Shown in pieces: positions 1-11,523 of a DNA stretch of 64,000 bases (position 1 is its first letter; the number at the start of each line of letters is the position of its first letter). This stretch comes from Siderastrea radians (Eukaryota > Cnidaria > Anthozoa > Scleractinia > Rhizangiidae): the NCBI GenBank assembly GCA_964017195.1, contig OZ024894.1:32494284-32558283 (forward strand), in the 5' to 3' direction. The notes below the pieces were generated by a model. The model did not search any database. It saw nothing but the letters and a program-made list of their open reading frames with translations, and had not been told where the DNA came from. A program made the translations under genes and the position numbers.

Positions 1-488
1 GTTGGATGATGTTGAGTGCGTTTGTCCAGAGCCTTTATAGTCGCATAAGGAAGTAGCAAAACATGGGAAGTCGGCGACCACGATAGCAGAATTCAAGATG
101 TATAGGTTGGTTTTATACGATCGCTGAACTTTTGGCGACTAATTTTGTGTATTTCCGATCCTAAGGAAAACCAACCTTTCCATATGCCGTATTGATTTGC
201 CGCTTTCCAAAACGCTATGAATTTTTTAAATCTGAATTAATATTAACTTTCGGTTTCGGGTTAGAATTTCGAGTTAAAACCTTAAATTAGATGTTTTTAG
301 TCCAATTTGTGAAATAAAAATCACGTAGAGTGGAACTATATATGTGAAGACTAATCGTTTAAAGTCGGTGCTTGGGGTTAAATACTAAATCAGTACTCAG
401 GCTCCAACTCGATCTTAACTTGAACTCGAAGCGAAACTAATGAAATATGTAATCCTTTTTGGAAAGAAATACTAGTTATAGGAAATAC

Positions 489-866
489 CTTTATGCTGAA
501 GTGATGAAATATCTGGCTGGCAGCAAATTTGCTCGTGTTGTTGTATTTATCACTTGGCAGCAGTTCGCAAAAAATCTTTCTTTCCATGTCACGAAACGCA
601 GCAGCATTAAACGAGAAGCATGAAAAGTGGTCCACACAGAGTTTTCCGCATTCTCTAAACTCATTCACCGACACATATATCAAAGGAGTTATGTTCAGGT
701 AACGAAATTTGTGCGCAGCAAAGTTGGCGAAGGCAACACCATATCCTGAATGTCGCTGTAAACTTTTCGTGCCATCAAGGTAAATTTCACTTTTTGTTTG
801 ATAAACGACGATTGCGAAAACGCCAAGAATGAAAATCTCCACACGACCATAGACGCGAGACATCAC
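489..866 (-). CDS. Secreted PAN/Apple-domain protein, 5' coding exon (partial gene)
   Basis: This is the first coding exon of a gene that continues off the left edge. It gives 126 residues. A hydrophobic stretch at about residues 8-21 (IFILGVFAIVVY) reads as a signal peptide. A PAN/Apple-like segment follows, with the pattern FRECGKLCVDHFSCFSFN and a later Cys in [13 protein letters not shown] donor is possible at 488-487 after AAG. The frame stays open 33 codons past it, so the exact exon end is uncertain. A paralogue at 24433-24810 shares the same sequence pattern throughout. PAN/Apple modules bind proteins or sugars in extracellular proteins; the ligand is unknown. In the paralogue the next module is EGF and the junction phase looks different, so this copy may also be damaged. 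Confidence 0.6.
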
Positions 867-884
867 CAGTTTACAACTTAGTTT

Positions 885-1102
885 CGGTGTGCGACAAATG
901 CAGACTGCAGACTGGCACTCCAGTTAGCCTAAATAGCGCTTTGGTTAGCCTAAATAACGTTCCGGTTAGCCTGAATAGCGCTCCGGTTGGCCTGAATAGC
1001 GTTCTGGTTAGCCTGTTTACAGTTAGCTCTCAATAATAGTAATGGTAACACAATATTTACTAAAAAAGTGCCAGTCTGCAGTCTGCATTTGTCGCACACC
1101 GG
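885..1102. mobile_element. 218-bp MITE with 34-bp TIRs and 8-bp target duplication (hAT-like)
   Basis: The ends are inverted copies of each other: 885-918 starts CGGTGTGCGACAAATGCAGA and 1068-1101 is its reverse complement without a visible mismatch. CTTAGTTT occurs on both sides (877-884 and 1103-1110), an 8-bp target-site duplication as made by hAT-type transposases. The centre holds about five degenerate 20-bp repeats of GGTTAGCCTRAATAGCG type. There is no coding potential. It sits 18 bp upstream of the PAN exon start codon. Confidence 0.85.
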
Positions 1103-1110
1103 CTTAGTTT

Positions 1111-2820
1111 AGATAAATTGTGTTCCTCGAGGAGCGTTGACGAAATGTTAGACGACAGTTTTATCATAGGTGCGGCATCGTAAAAATTTCACTTGGGAAA
1201 AGAGGCACTTCTTGAAAACACTGGAATGAATCCTGGGCGAACGGCGTGAACACTACATGCTAATCATACATATCTTTAAAATTTAACAACATCCAACTAA
1301 GTGATTTAAGTCCAGCATTCAGCCAAACTGCTGTTTGTTTTGTTAACTGTTTACTTCAATACATGTATTAAATATTAATGCGGGCCTTTTACAAGGCCTC
1401 ATTACATGTATACAAAAATCTAGAAATACGATTCATTAGTCACTCCGTTTCGCTTTGGCAATTTGTGGAATTTCAAACGGGCTTCCAATCGAATGACACG
1501 CCCATAAACAAAAAAGCAAAATACTGGGAAGCAGCCAGAGAACAGGGATGAATTTTGCCGAGTCAATTTGTAACAAGACGGACAAGTATACCACATGCTG
1601 TTTCAGCAACTTTGCTGTTGTGATTACCGGTAGGGAAATGACGCATTAAGGTGGCTGACATTTCTAAGACGGTGACGTTCTAGAATTTTGATTGCAGTGA
1701 CCCTCTGAACCCAAATAAAAATCTTCGCGTTCATTCGATCCGAGAAAGCACATTTTGGGTGACAATTGACAGGTGTTTCATTCGGCAATTTGTATATGCA
1801 AAAAAATTGCCAAACTTTTCTAGAAAACTAACCATAGAATGTTTTTGCTTTGTTAATGAATAGTTTCACTAACCTATTTATTTTTAAGTTGTGAATACTT
1901 CAGCAAGGTTGTTTGTTTAATTTGGTGTTACGAAGCGGCACGAGCCTCGCTCTCTAACACCATATGACTCGTTAATTATCTCCTCAGTTTAATTTGCCTC
2001 GAAGTTTTTAATTTAGCTTACAGGTACTTTCCCGCCTATCTAACAAACAGTGTCAATAATGAACCCAAGTGATAAAACTGGGATTTTTAATAACTAGTGT
2101 TATCTTCAAAGGACTTTCTGTTACGTTTTAATTACTTTTGCCGTATTTATTGGTGCGGCACTTGTTGTACTTGCGACAGAAACGAGTGCAAATCGTATAT
2201 AAGTAATACTGAGGTATTACTGAGGAAAATATTTGGAAACTGTGTTTACCGAATGAAAACAACAAACCCAAACAAAGACGCTCAACAATGACAGCTGAGA
2301 ACTTTATTAAGACACAGTATCAACACATTAGTTATAACAATGAATGCTCTTCTGTCGATCCGTGTTGCGTAAGGTATTATTAATAATTAATAACAATTTA
2401 GTATTTATGGTGCGCAGGTTATAAAATGTGGAAGTAAATCTCAAAAGTACTAGCAGACGAGTGCGTGAATTTATTTGACATTTCTGTAATACCATATCAT
2501 TGCGAATCAGAAAAGTATGATCTTTTCGAATATTTCTCGAATGTTATAGTGCCACGAGAGGGCTAGAAAACCAAGTAGATGCAAGATGCACGAGTCCTAT
2601 GTTGTTCGTGCTTTACTTACTCACACAGTCAACATGCACAGATCAATCAAGAACATTTTGCGTCTCTTTTTCAGAGGCAATGAAAGAAAAACCAATTCAT
2701 TCTAACCGTCTTTTCAGCAGACACGATTGCACCACGTAACGAATTATGAGACAACGATTATGATCGATTGACAATCTTATATGTAAAGCCCAAGATTCTC
2801 CTTTACATCCTCCCCCCCTC
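1111..2820. other. Intergenic AT-rich sequence, no feature supported
   Basis: Only short open frames occur here (for example 2097-2291 on +). They have no recognisable domain and no convincing splice context. No tandem array or clear terminal inverted repeats were seen. Confidence 0.5.
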
Positions 2821-2836
2821 TCCGACTGACTGACTG

Positions 2837-2880
2837 AATGACTCTCACTCACTCACTCACTCATTCACTCACTCACTCAG
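2837..2880. repeat. ACTC/ACTG microsatellite at the 5' edge of a LINE fragment
   Basis: Imperfect tetranucleotide runs (ACTGACTGACTGA, then CTCACTCACTCACTC). They join directly to the truncated 5' end of the LINE reading frame that follows. The same motif adjoins the ATTACT tract at 18816-18860. Confidence 0.8.
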
Positions 2881-2882
2881 TC

Positions 2883-3647
2883 CCATGGTATACAGAAAAC
2901 ATTGCTTGCAGGGCAGAGCTTGGGCGAAATCCTAAAAGCATTGACATAAAAGCCTCAATCTTCAGCTACTGGCAAAGACTGAAGTATTCTTGTAACAACG
3001 TTTTGTTAAGTGAAGCATTTCAATATGCAACAACATCTACAACTTTTTTCGATGTTGCAATTAACGAAGAGATCACTAGGGGGCATCAAGTAACAGAACC
3101 AATAACCCGGCAACACATCAAGAACGGACGATTAACTATAAGGAAAACTCTCACAAAGCAGTATTCACAAAACTGGCTTGAGACCCAGAATAGTTCATCG
3201 TCAACTTCAAGAGAAAAATTTACACATAAGGAAGTTAAAAAGAGTTATGAATTTGAAAATTACCTAAAAACAGTTACAAATCCAGCACATAGAATAAGCC
3301 TGACAAAGCTTAGATTAGAATGTCATGTATTACGAATACAGACTGGAAAATATGAAAATAGAGGAGTATCAATCCATGTAGAGCAACGAACATGCTTGGT
3401 ATGTAAACAAAATTGCGTAGAAGACGAAAAGCATTTCTTGATGTATTGCCAGGGGTTTACCACCATACGACATGAGCTATATTCTCACATTTCAAAGATT
3501 GATGTAAGTTACATACATTTAAGTGAAAACGAGAGGACTAAGTACTTACTTAGAGATGACAATAAAAATACATCAAAAATAGTAGGTAAATACATACATT
3601 TAATGTTTAAAAAAGGGAAAGAGCTTCTCAACTTACAAACACAATGA
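2883..3647 (+). mobile_element. 5'-truncated non-LTR retrotransposon, C-terminal part of the RT polyprotein
   Basis: The open frame ends in TGA at 3645-3647. Its last 180 residues look like the tail of a LINE polyprotein downstream of the reverse transcriptase: a basic segment, an ENYLKTV...HRISLTKLRLECHVLRIQTGKY segment, and a zinc-knuckle-like C-x2-C-x8-H-x4-C arrangement (TCLVCKQNCVEDEKHFLMYC). This is the common C-terminal layout of LINE proteins. No endonuclease or RT catalytic block (FADD) lies upstream, so the copy is 5'-truncated. The apparent upstream start inside the ACTC microsatellite is not a real start. A short 3' UTR with AATAAA at 3776 leads into an ATTACT tract that serves as the element tail. 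Confidence 0.75.
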
Positions 3648-3782
3648 ACATTATATTCTTTTTCTCTTAAATGAATTGTATAAGAATCTAGTTTTTGTTA
3701 TTTCTTAATTGTATTAGCTAATGCTTAAACCTTTATTGTAAACAGACCAATACCTCCCTTTGGAGAGTACGGCGCAATAAAG

Positions 3783-4005
3783 ATTACTATTACTATTACT
3801 GTTACTATTACTATTACTATTACTATTACTATTACTATTACTATTACTATTACTATTACTATTACTATTACTATTACTATTACTATTACTATTACTATTA
3901 CTATTACTATTACTATTACTATTACTATTACTATTACTATTACTATTACTATTACTATTACTATTACTATTACTATTACTATTACTATTACTATTACTAT
4001 TACTA
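3783..4005. repeat. (ATTACT)n microsatellite, LINE 3' tail
   Basis: About 37 nearly perfect ATTACT units directly follow the LINE 3' UTR. Many LINE clades end in a short tandem repeat instead of poly-A, and this fits that pattern. Confidence 0.9.
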
Positions 4006-4009
4006 ATAT

Positions 4010-4720
4010 ATAGATTTGGCCAAGCCTAAAAGCGGAGCCGCGAAGGAATAAACTGGTGTTCGTTTCTCAAAAATAGTCCTGAAACTTTTCGGTCTGAAAT
4101 ATATTTCGGGGCTTTTTTTGGCTCGTTCGCTTTCGAAAAGTGTTTCTCAAAAAGCCTGAAACTGTTCCGAATTGTCCTCCAATATTTTGGGGATCTGTTC
4201 TGTAAAACCAAGCTCGAAAGGTCATTCTAGAGGCTGAGCACAGCTTGATTATTTTTTTTTTCGGGCATCAAACTGAACACATTTTTACTCACGGACCGTG
4301 TTGCTTGGTGTTTGTAATGTTTCCATATCCTGTCATTAACTGTCAAGGCTTGTCAAATCTCCTTGGATTATTGGCTGTTCGCTTGAATGAACTTGAAACG
4401 GCGCTCATTTACAAAAACAAAATAAAAATTATTCGACTGTTTAAATGGGTTATCTTCATCGCGTTCGGATGTTAACAAATAACATGAACTGCCACTAAAT
4501 AAAAATATTACTCTGGTCAAAAATTTATACTTACATTTCACCGGCATTTTACTGGGATTACCCGAAAAAAAAGATCTGGGGAGCTTCGGAGCACTTGTAA
4601 TAAACTTATCGAAGAAATGTCGCGTAGGTTTTAGCAGCCGCGAAAAAATTCAATCACTTTGAGGAACACACATTACTTACCGGATAAAATAGCTTTAAAC
4701 TCAAAACTGCTTCGCTTATA
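4010..4720. other. Non-coding spacer with one partial unit of the 213-bp repeat
   Basis: No gene is supported. Positions about 4610-4720 resemble the end of the 213-bp repeat at 17304-17730 (shared blocks TTTGAGGAACRCACA and ACTGCTTCGCTTA). The stretch ends exactly where the 12.57-kb element begins, at the TTATA of 4716-4720. Confidence 0.55.
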
Positions 4721-4836
4721 CAGTCCGGGATCGTTATCAATTTTGATAACTCAGAGCAAAACAAACCATTAGCCAATCGCCTCTCAAATTTTTGTGCACG
4801 TGACGCTATTTGCGAGGCATCGGCCATAAATTCAAT

Positions 4837-4932
4837 ATGGCGGACGAATGCGAGACGATTTCGGAAAGGCTGAGAAGTAGTTACATTGTACCTTCTTCAA
4901 GTGAATTTCATGTTTATATCACAGGAATATGA
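4837..4932 (+). CDS. Candidate 5' exon or short reading frame, unknown product
   Basis: ATGGCGGACGAATGCGAGAC opens a 31-residue frame (MADECETISERLRSSYIVPS...) 86 bp inside the left TIR. The start context (AATATGGCGG) is good for an animal gene. Whether it splices onward is not clear: a GT lies inside GAGAAGTAGTT, and the frame ends at TGA 4930. The product is not recognised. Confidence 0.3.
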   Translation: MADECETISERLRSSYIVPSSSEFHVYITGI

Positions 4933-5032
4933 AAAGAACATTATTTGAGAATGGTATTATGTATTAGACGTCTCTCCCCTCCGAACACGGCAAGCTGCCG
5001 GTGCGCGGAGACGCAGCTGTATTCGCAGGCTA

Positions 5033-5239
5033 AGAAATTATTTCCAAAAGCTGTGACATGAATTTCGAATACTTCATTGACCCAGCTCGATATCCTGTTA
5101 GTAGAGTCCCCTTCGATCTAGAAAAATCGGAGGAAGATTGAAGGAGACTTTGCTCGCAGGATACGACGTCAAATTTTCTCAAGCAACGACTGTTCTGAGG
5201 GAAATGACAAGTGAAGGAAGACAACGATTATTCTATTAA
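5033..5239 (+). pseudogene. Decayed coding fragment, unknown protein
   Basis: The + strand reads EIISKSCDMNFEYFIDPARY... to a TGA at 5138. One base out of frame it continues as KETLLAGYDVKFSQATTVLR... to a TAA at 5237-5239. The two halves read like one coding region with a one-base deletion near 5138. A possible acceptor (CTAAG) precedes it. It could be a downstream exon of the gene starting at 4837. No family was recognised. Confidence 0.3.
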
Positions 5240-5893
5240 CAAAGCGTTTATTCATTCATTTGATTACATTTTATTTTCACAGTGTTCGCTCTGTTCTTGC
5301 TTCTTTTTCTTTGCCGTGTTCATGGCAGGGAAGGTGAACGTTCATCAGTCTGTAGTAAAAACGAAATAATCACCATGAATAAATATTGCTTTCACAAACG
5401 ACGATACAGCTTATACTTGTGCTTGTATATTGAAGTATTCTATTGCACGGGAGGCGATTGAGGCTGCAATTGTTCACGTATTTAAGACTTAATTTGCATG
5501 TGCGGAAGTTTGTTTAGAAGGAAAGATATAAGCTTAGCTCTAAAGAAGCTACAACTTTCAAATTCTTGACGAAAAAGGTCTATAGCTACACTCCGTGATG
5601 CGCAACACAACATCCGGAAAGATTTCCGCACAGCCCCATACTTCATTATGCATGCAGAATAAATTAATTATGCATGCGCTCTATTGTTTTTTTAAGACAA
5701 TGGCCTTTTGAATATATATACATTGATAATTACTACTTACTTTTTCAATAAAAATGGATTTAGTTGCGTCTGCCTTTTTTCTCTCTTCTCTCACTCCTTC
5801 TTTTCCGTTCCTCTTCATTTCTTCTATTTTTCTCTTACCCAGTCCCTTACCGGTTTTTTTCTTCTTTTTTTCCTTTGGATTTACCCTCGGCTT

Positions 5894-5965
5894 GCCTCGA
5901 ACTCTCACTCTTTATCTTACCTTTGGATTAGCTGCCCATCTACTATACCACTACACCACGGTGAT
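5894..5965 (-). mobile_element. tRNA-derived SINE head inside each array unit
   Basis: On the - strand a box-A-like TGGTGTAGTGGTATAG (5958-5943) and a box-B-like GAGTTCGAGGC (5904-5894) are spaced as in a tRNA promoter. A GCAGCTAATCC anticodon-arm-like block lies between them. A copy sits at the same place in every unit (add 1477 each time). Confidence 0.5.
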
Positions 5966-6313
5966 TTGTTGACATTTTCCCGGTGATAAATTATTTTTAT
6001 GTTTAGCTACCAATCAACATTATTAAAATTTGACTAAATTTACATTTGAATTACTTCTATTACAAAGACACCTCACCTTTTAGAATTACTGCACGAAAAA
6101 ATGATTTATTTTTGTCCATCCATTGGTTCTCAGTTGAACAAAAAGGCCACGCATTTCACTCTTCTGCTCGATCCAGTCTTCGGCGGCCGTGAAACGAAGG
6201 CTTGCTTCCTTGTTCCGGTAGAGCGCAGTGATAAAGATACACTTTTTGCCCATCATACGCGCACACATCTTGCCAGGAACACGCGTGATGAGCGCCAAGT
6301 GGAAAGCTTATGA

Positions 6314-6574
6314 TTACGTACAAAACGAGGGCTATATTCATCTCACAGTCAACTAGTACAGCTTAAACTTCGCAGACTTAGGCACCGAGGTTTGCCCCGC
6401 ACAGGAACGTCCAAAGAACTCTACGAAAGCTACCTACAGGAGTGGATGTAGCATCAGCATTATAACAAGGATCCTTTTGGCAACATTATCAAGCCTATCT
6501 GCGACCTTTGTGAGGTCCGCAAGGACGCATATATGGTTCAGTTCCCGGAGTACCACTTTATGAACCGTTCGTAA
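6314..6574 (+). pseudogene. SAP-like motif in a reading frame with one internal stop (repeated in each unit)
   Basis: The frame reads LVQLKLRRLRHRGLPRTGTS followed by KELYESYLQEWM, then TAG at 6449-6451. It continues HQHYNKDPFGNIIKPICDLC and ends at TAA 6572-6574. Leucine spacing, the RGL-x3-GT-x2-EL core and length resemble an SAP domain, a helix-extension-helix DNA-binding module of about 35 residues. A Cys pair (CDLC) follows the stop. Transposon proteins often carry SAP domains, so this may be what is left of the element's own gene. It is present in all seven units with the same stop. Similarity was judged by eye only. Confidence 0.35.
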
Positions 6575-7092
6575 TTCGGCCACGCTACATTTCAACAGGG
6601 AAAGCAAGAATAAAATACGAAAAATTCCTGCTTCACAAGCATTGTCTCCATGTTAACAAGGAAAGCAAAAATAAAGAAATAAGTAAATAAAATAAAAAAA
6701 TAAACGACACAAGACACAAGAAGGGTAAGAAAACCTTTTATTTTTAAAATGTTATGTGGTTTACGTTAACAAAATATGCGCTGTTTATAACCTCATTTAT
6801 GGCTAACCTTACAACTTAAATCCACATTTTTTCTAACAATTTACACTCGAGACAGATTTAAAAACACGAGAAAAGTGCACAAATTTTTAAAAAATTGCTC
6901 GATTTTCCGTATTTTTGACCCAAAATCCGTAAATTTTGTCTAAGCCCATATGGACTTAGAAAAAGAATATAAACTTTGTTGAACAAAAGGAGTCATTAGA
7001 AATGCGCATTAGAAATACGCGCTATTGTTTTCTTTAAACAAAGAGCTGTATGCATAATGAAGTATGGGGCTGTGCGGAAATCTTGCCCAACA

Positions 7093-8564
7093 GGAAAGAT
7101 TTCCGCACAGCCCCATACTTCATTATGCATGCAGAATAAATTAATTATGCATGCGCTCTATTGTTTTTTTAAGACAATGGCCTTTTGAATATATATACAT
7201 TGATAATTACTACTTACTTTTTCAATAAAAATGGATTTAGTTGCGTCTGCCTTTTTTCTCTCTTCTCTCACTCCTTCTTTTCCGTTCCTCTTCATTTCTT
7301 CTATTTTTCTCTTACCCAGTCCCTTACCGGTTTTTTTCTTCTTTTTTTCCTTTGGATTTACCCTCGGCTTGCCTCGAACTCTCACTCTTTATCTTACCTT
7401 TGGATTAGCTGCCCATCTACTATACCACTACACCACGGTGATTTGTTGACATTTTCCCGGTGATAAATTATTTTTATGTTTAGCTACCAATCAACATTAT
7501 TAAAATTTGACTAAATTTACATTTGAATTACTTCTATTACAAAGACACCTCACCTTTTAGAATTACTGCACGAAAAAATGATTTATTTTTGTCCATCCAT
7601 TGGTTCTCAGTTGAACAAAAAGGCCACGCATTTCACTCTTCTGCTCGATCCAGTCTTCGGCGGCCGTGAAACGAAGGCTTGCTTCCTTGTTCCGGTAGAG
7701 CGCAGTGATAAAGATACACTTTTTGCCCATCATACGCGCACACATCTTGCCAGGAACACGCGTGATGAGCGCCAAGTGGAAAGCTTATGATTACGTACAA
7801 AACGAGGGCTATATTCATCTCACAGTCAACTAGTACAGCTTAAACTTCGCAGACTTAGGCACCGAGGTTTGCCCCGCACAGGAACGTCCAAAGAACTCTA
7901 CGAAAGCTACCTACAGGAGTGGATGTAGCATCAGCATTATAACAAGGATCCTTTTGGCAACATTATCAAGCCTATCTGCGACCTTTGTGAGGTCCGCAAG
8001 GACGCATATATGGTTCAGTTCCCGGAGTACCACTTTATGAACCGTTCGTAATTCGGCCACGCTACATTTCAACAGGGAAAGCAAGAATAAAATACGAAAA
8101 ATTCCTGCTTCACAAGCATTGTCTCCATGTTAACAAGGAAAGCAAAAATAAAGAAATAAGTAAATAAAATAAAAAAATAAACGACACAAGACACAAGAAG
8201 GGTAAGAAAACCTTTTATTTTTAAAATGTTATGTGGTTTACGTTAACAAAATATGCGCTGTTTATAACCTCATTTATGGCTAACCTTACAACTTAAATCC
8301 ACATTTTTTCTAACAATTTACACTCGAGACAGATTTAAAAACACGAGAAAAGTGCACAAATTTTTAAAAAATTGCTCGATTTTCCGTATTTTTGACCCAA
8401 AATCCGTAAATTTTGTCTAAGCCCATATGGACTTAGAAAAAGAATATAAACTTTGTTGAACAAAAGGAGTCATTAGAAATGCGCATTAGAAATACGCGCT
8501 ATTGTTTTCTTTAAACAAAGAGCTGTATGCATAATGAAGTATGGGGCTGTGCGGAAATCTTGCC
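7093..8564. mobile_element. Array unit 2
   Basis: Copy of unit 1; left spacer CAACA at 7088-7092, tRNA-like head at 7371-7442 (-). Confidence 0.85.
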
Positions 8565-8569
8565 CAACA

Positions 8570-10041
8570 GGAAAGATTTCCGCACAGCCCCATACTTCAT
8601 TATGCATGCAGAATAAATTAATTATGCATGCGCTCTATTGTTTTTTTAAGACAATGGCCTTTTGAATATATATACATTGATAATTACTACTTACTTTTTC
8701 AATAAAAATGGATTTAGTTGCGTCTGCCTTTTTTCTCTCTTCTCTCACTCCTTCTTTTCCGTTCCTCTTCATTTCTTCTATTTTTCTCTTACCCAGTCCC
8801 TTACCGGTTTTTTTCTTCTTTTTTTCCTTTGGATTTACCCTCGGCTTGCCTCGAACTCTCACTCTTTATCTTACCTTTGGATTAGCTGCCCATCTACTAT
8901 ACCACTACACCACGGTGATTTGTTGACATTTTCCCGGTGATAAATTATTTTTATGTTTAGCTACCAATCAACATTATTAAAATTTGACTAAATTTACATT
9001 TGAATTACTTCTATTACAAAGACACCTCACCTTTTAGAATTACTGCACGAAAAAATGATTTATTTTTGTCCATCCATTGGTTCTCAGTTGAACAAAAAGG
9101 CCACGCATTTCACTCTTCTGCTCGATCCAGTCTTCGGCGGCCGTGAAACGAAGGCTTGCTTCCTTGTTCCGGTAGAGCGCAGTGATAAAGATACACTTTT
9201 TGCCCATCATACGCGCACACATCTTGCCAGGAACACGCGTGATGAGCGCCAAGTGGAAAGCTTATGATTACGTACAAAACGAGGGCTATATTCATCTCAC
9301 AGTCAACTAGTACAGCTTAAACTTCGCAGACTTAGGCACCGAGGTTTGCCCCGCACAGGAACGTCCAAAGAACTCTACGAAAGCTACCTACAGGAGTGGA
9401 TGTAGCATCAGCATTATAACAAGGATCCTTTTGGCAACATTATCAAGCCTATCTGCGACCTTTGTGAGGTCCGCAAGGACGCATATATGGTTCAGTTCCC
9501 GGAGTACCACTTTATGAACCGTTCGTAATTCGGCCACGCTACATTTCAACAGGGAAAGCAAGAATAAAATACGAAAAATTCCTGCTTCACAAGCATTGTC
9601 TCCATGTTAACAAGGAAAGCAAAAATAAAGAAATAAGTAAATAAAATAAAAAAATAAACGACACAAGACACAAGAAGGGTAAGAAAACCTTTTATTTTTA
9701 AAATGTTATGTGGTTTACGTTAACAAAATATGCGCTGTTTATAACCTCATTTATGGCTAACCTTACAACTTAAATCCACATTTTTTCTAACAATTTACAC
9801 TCGAGACAGATTTAAAAACACGAGAAAAGTGCACAAATTTTTAAAAAATTGCTCGATTTTCCGTATTTTTGACCCAAAATCCGTAAATTTTGTCTAAGCC
9901 CATATGGACTTAGAAAAAGAATATAAACTTTGTTGAACAAAAGGAGTCATTAGAAATGCGCATTAGAAATACGCGCTATTGTTTTCTTTAAACAAAGAGC
10001 TGTATGCATAATGAAGTATGGGGCTGTGCGGAAATCTTGCC
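8570..10041. mobile_element. Array unit 3
   Basis: Copy of unit 1; left spacer CAACA at 8565-8569, tRNA-like head at 8848-8919 (-). Confidence 0.85.
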
Positions 10042-10046
10042 CAACA

Positions 10047-11518
10047 GGAAAGATTTCCGCACAGCCCCATACTTCATTATGCATGCAGAATAAATTAATT
10101 ATGCATGCGCTCTATTGTTTTTTTAAGACAATGGCCTTTTGAATATATATACATTGATAATTACTACTTACTTTTTCAATAAAAATGGATTTAGTTGCGT
10201 CTGCCTTTTTTCTCTCTTCTCTCACTCCTTCTTTTCCGTTCCTCTTCATTTCTTCTATTTTTCTCTTACCCAGTCCCTTACCGGTTTTTTTCTTCTTTTT
10301 TTCCTTTGGATTTACCCTCGGCTTGCCTCGAACTCTCACTCTTTATCTTACCTTTGGATTAGCTGCCCATCTACTATACCACTACACCACGGTGATTTGT
10401 TGACATTTTCCCGGTGATAAATTATTTTTATGTTTAGCTACCAATCAACATTATTAAAATTTGACTAAATTTACATTTGAATTACTTCTATTACAAAGAC
10501 ACCTCACCTTTTAGAATTACTGCACGAAAAAATGATTTATTTTTGTCCATCCATTGGTTCTCAGTTGAACAAAAAGGCCACGCATTTCACTCTTCTGCTC
10601 GATCCAGTCTTCGGCGGCCGTGAAACGAAGGCTTGCTTCCTTGTTCCGGTAGAGCGCAGTGATAAAGATACACTTTTTGCCCATCATACGCGCACACATC
10701 TTGCCAGGAACACGCGTGATGAGCGCCAAGTGGAAAGCTTATGATTACGTACAAAACGAGGGCTATATTCATCTCACAGTCAACTAGTACAGCTTAAACT
10801 TCGCAGACTTAGGCACCGAGGTTTGCCCCGCACAGGAACGTCCAAAGAACTCTACGAAAGCTACCTACAGGAGTGGATGTAGCATCAGCATTATAACAAG
10901 GATCCTTTTGGCAACATTATCAAGCCTATCTGCGACCTTTGTGAGGTCCGCAAGGACGCATATATGGTTCAGTTCCCGGAGTACCACTTTATGAACCGTT
11001 CGTAATTCGGCCACGCTACATTTCAACAGGGAAAGCAAGAATAAAATACGAAAAATTCCTGCTTCACAAGCATTGTCTCCATGTTAACAAGGAAAGCAAA
11101 AATAAAGAAATAAGTAAATAAAATAAAAAAATAAACGACACAAGACACAAGAAGGGTAAGAAAACCTTTTATTTTTAAAATGTTATGTGGTTTACGTTAA
11201 CAAAATATGCGCTGTTTATAACCTCATTTATGGCTAACCTTACAACTTAAATCCACATTTTTTCTAACAATTTACACTCGAGACAGATTTAAAAACACGA
11301 GAAAAGTGCACAAATTTTTAAAAAATTGCTCGATTTTCCGTATTTTTGACCCAAAATCCGTAAATTTTGTCTAAGCCCATATGGACTTAGAAAAAGAATA
11401 TAAACTTTGTTGAACAAAAGGAGTCATTAGAAATGCGCATTAGAAATACGCGCTATTGTTTTCTTTAAACAAAGAGCTGTATGCATAATGAAGTATGGGG
11501 CTGTGCGGAAATCTTGCC
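10047..11518. mobile_element. Array unit 4
   Basis: Copy of unit 1; left spacer CAACA at 10042-10046, tRNA-like head at 10325-10396 (-). Confidence 0.85.
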
Positions 11519-11523
11519 CAACA

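Larger units (their letters stand above)
5616..7087. mobile_element. Array unit 1: non-autonomous TIR element, 1472 bp
   Basis: The left end (GGAAAGATTTCCGCACAGCC, continuing to ATGCAT at 5653) and the right end (7050-7087) are 38-bp inverted repeats with one mismatch at the third base. No transposase frame exists. From left to right the unit holds a pyrimidine-rich tract, a tRNA-like SINE head on - (5894-5965), a short conserved frame on + (6101-6313), an SAP-like decayed frame (6314-6574) and an AT-rich right third. An 8-bp duplication would fit hAT, P or Merlin-type transposases. The TIR does not match a family I can name. Confidence 0.8.

Noticed and set aside
4047..4190. Possible relative of the GGGGCCCGTTTCTCG MITE
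   Set aside because: CGTTTCTCAAAAATAG and GTTTCTCAAAAAGCC are suggestive, but both lie in the same direction and no clean inverted ends could be drawn.
5681..5986. Overlapping 72-92-residue frames in each array unit
   Set aside because: Low-complexity Ser/Phe/Leu or Lys/Arg peptides from a pyrimidine-rich tract on both strands; present seven times only because the unit is repeated.
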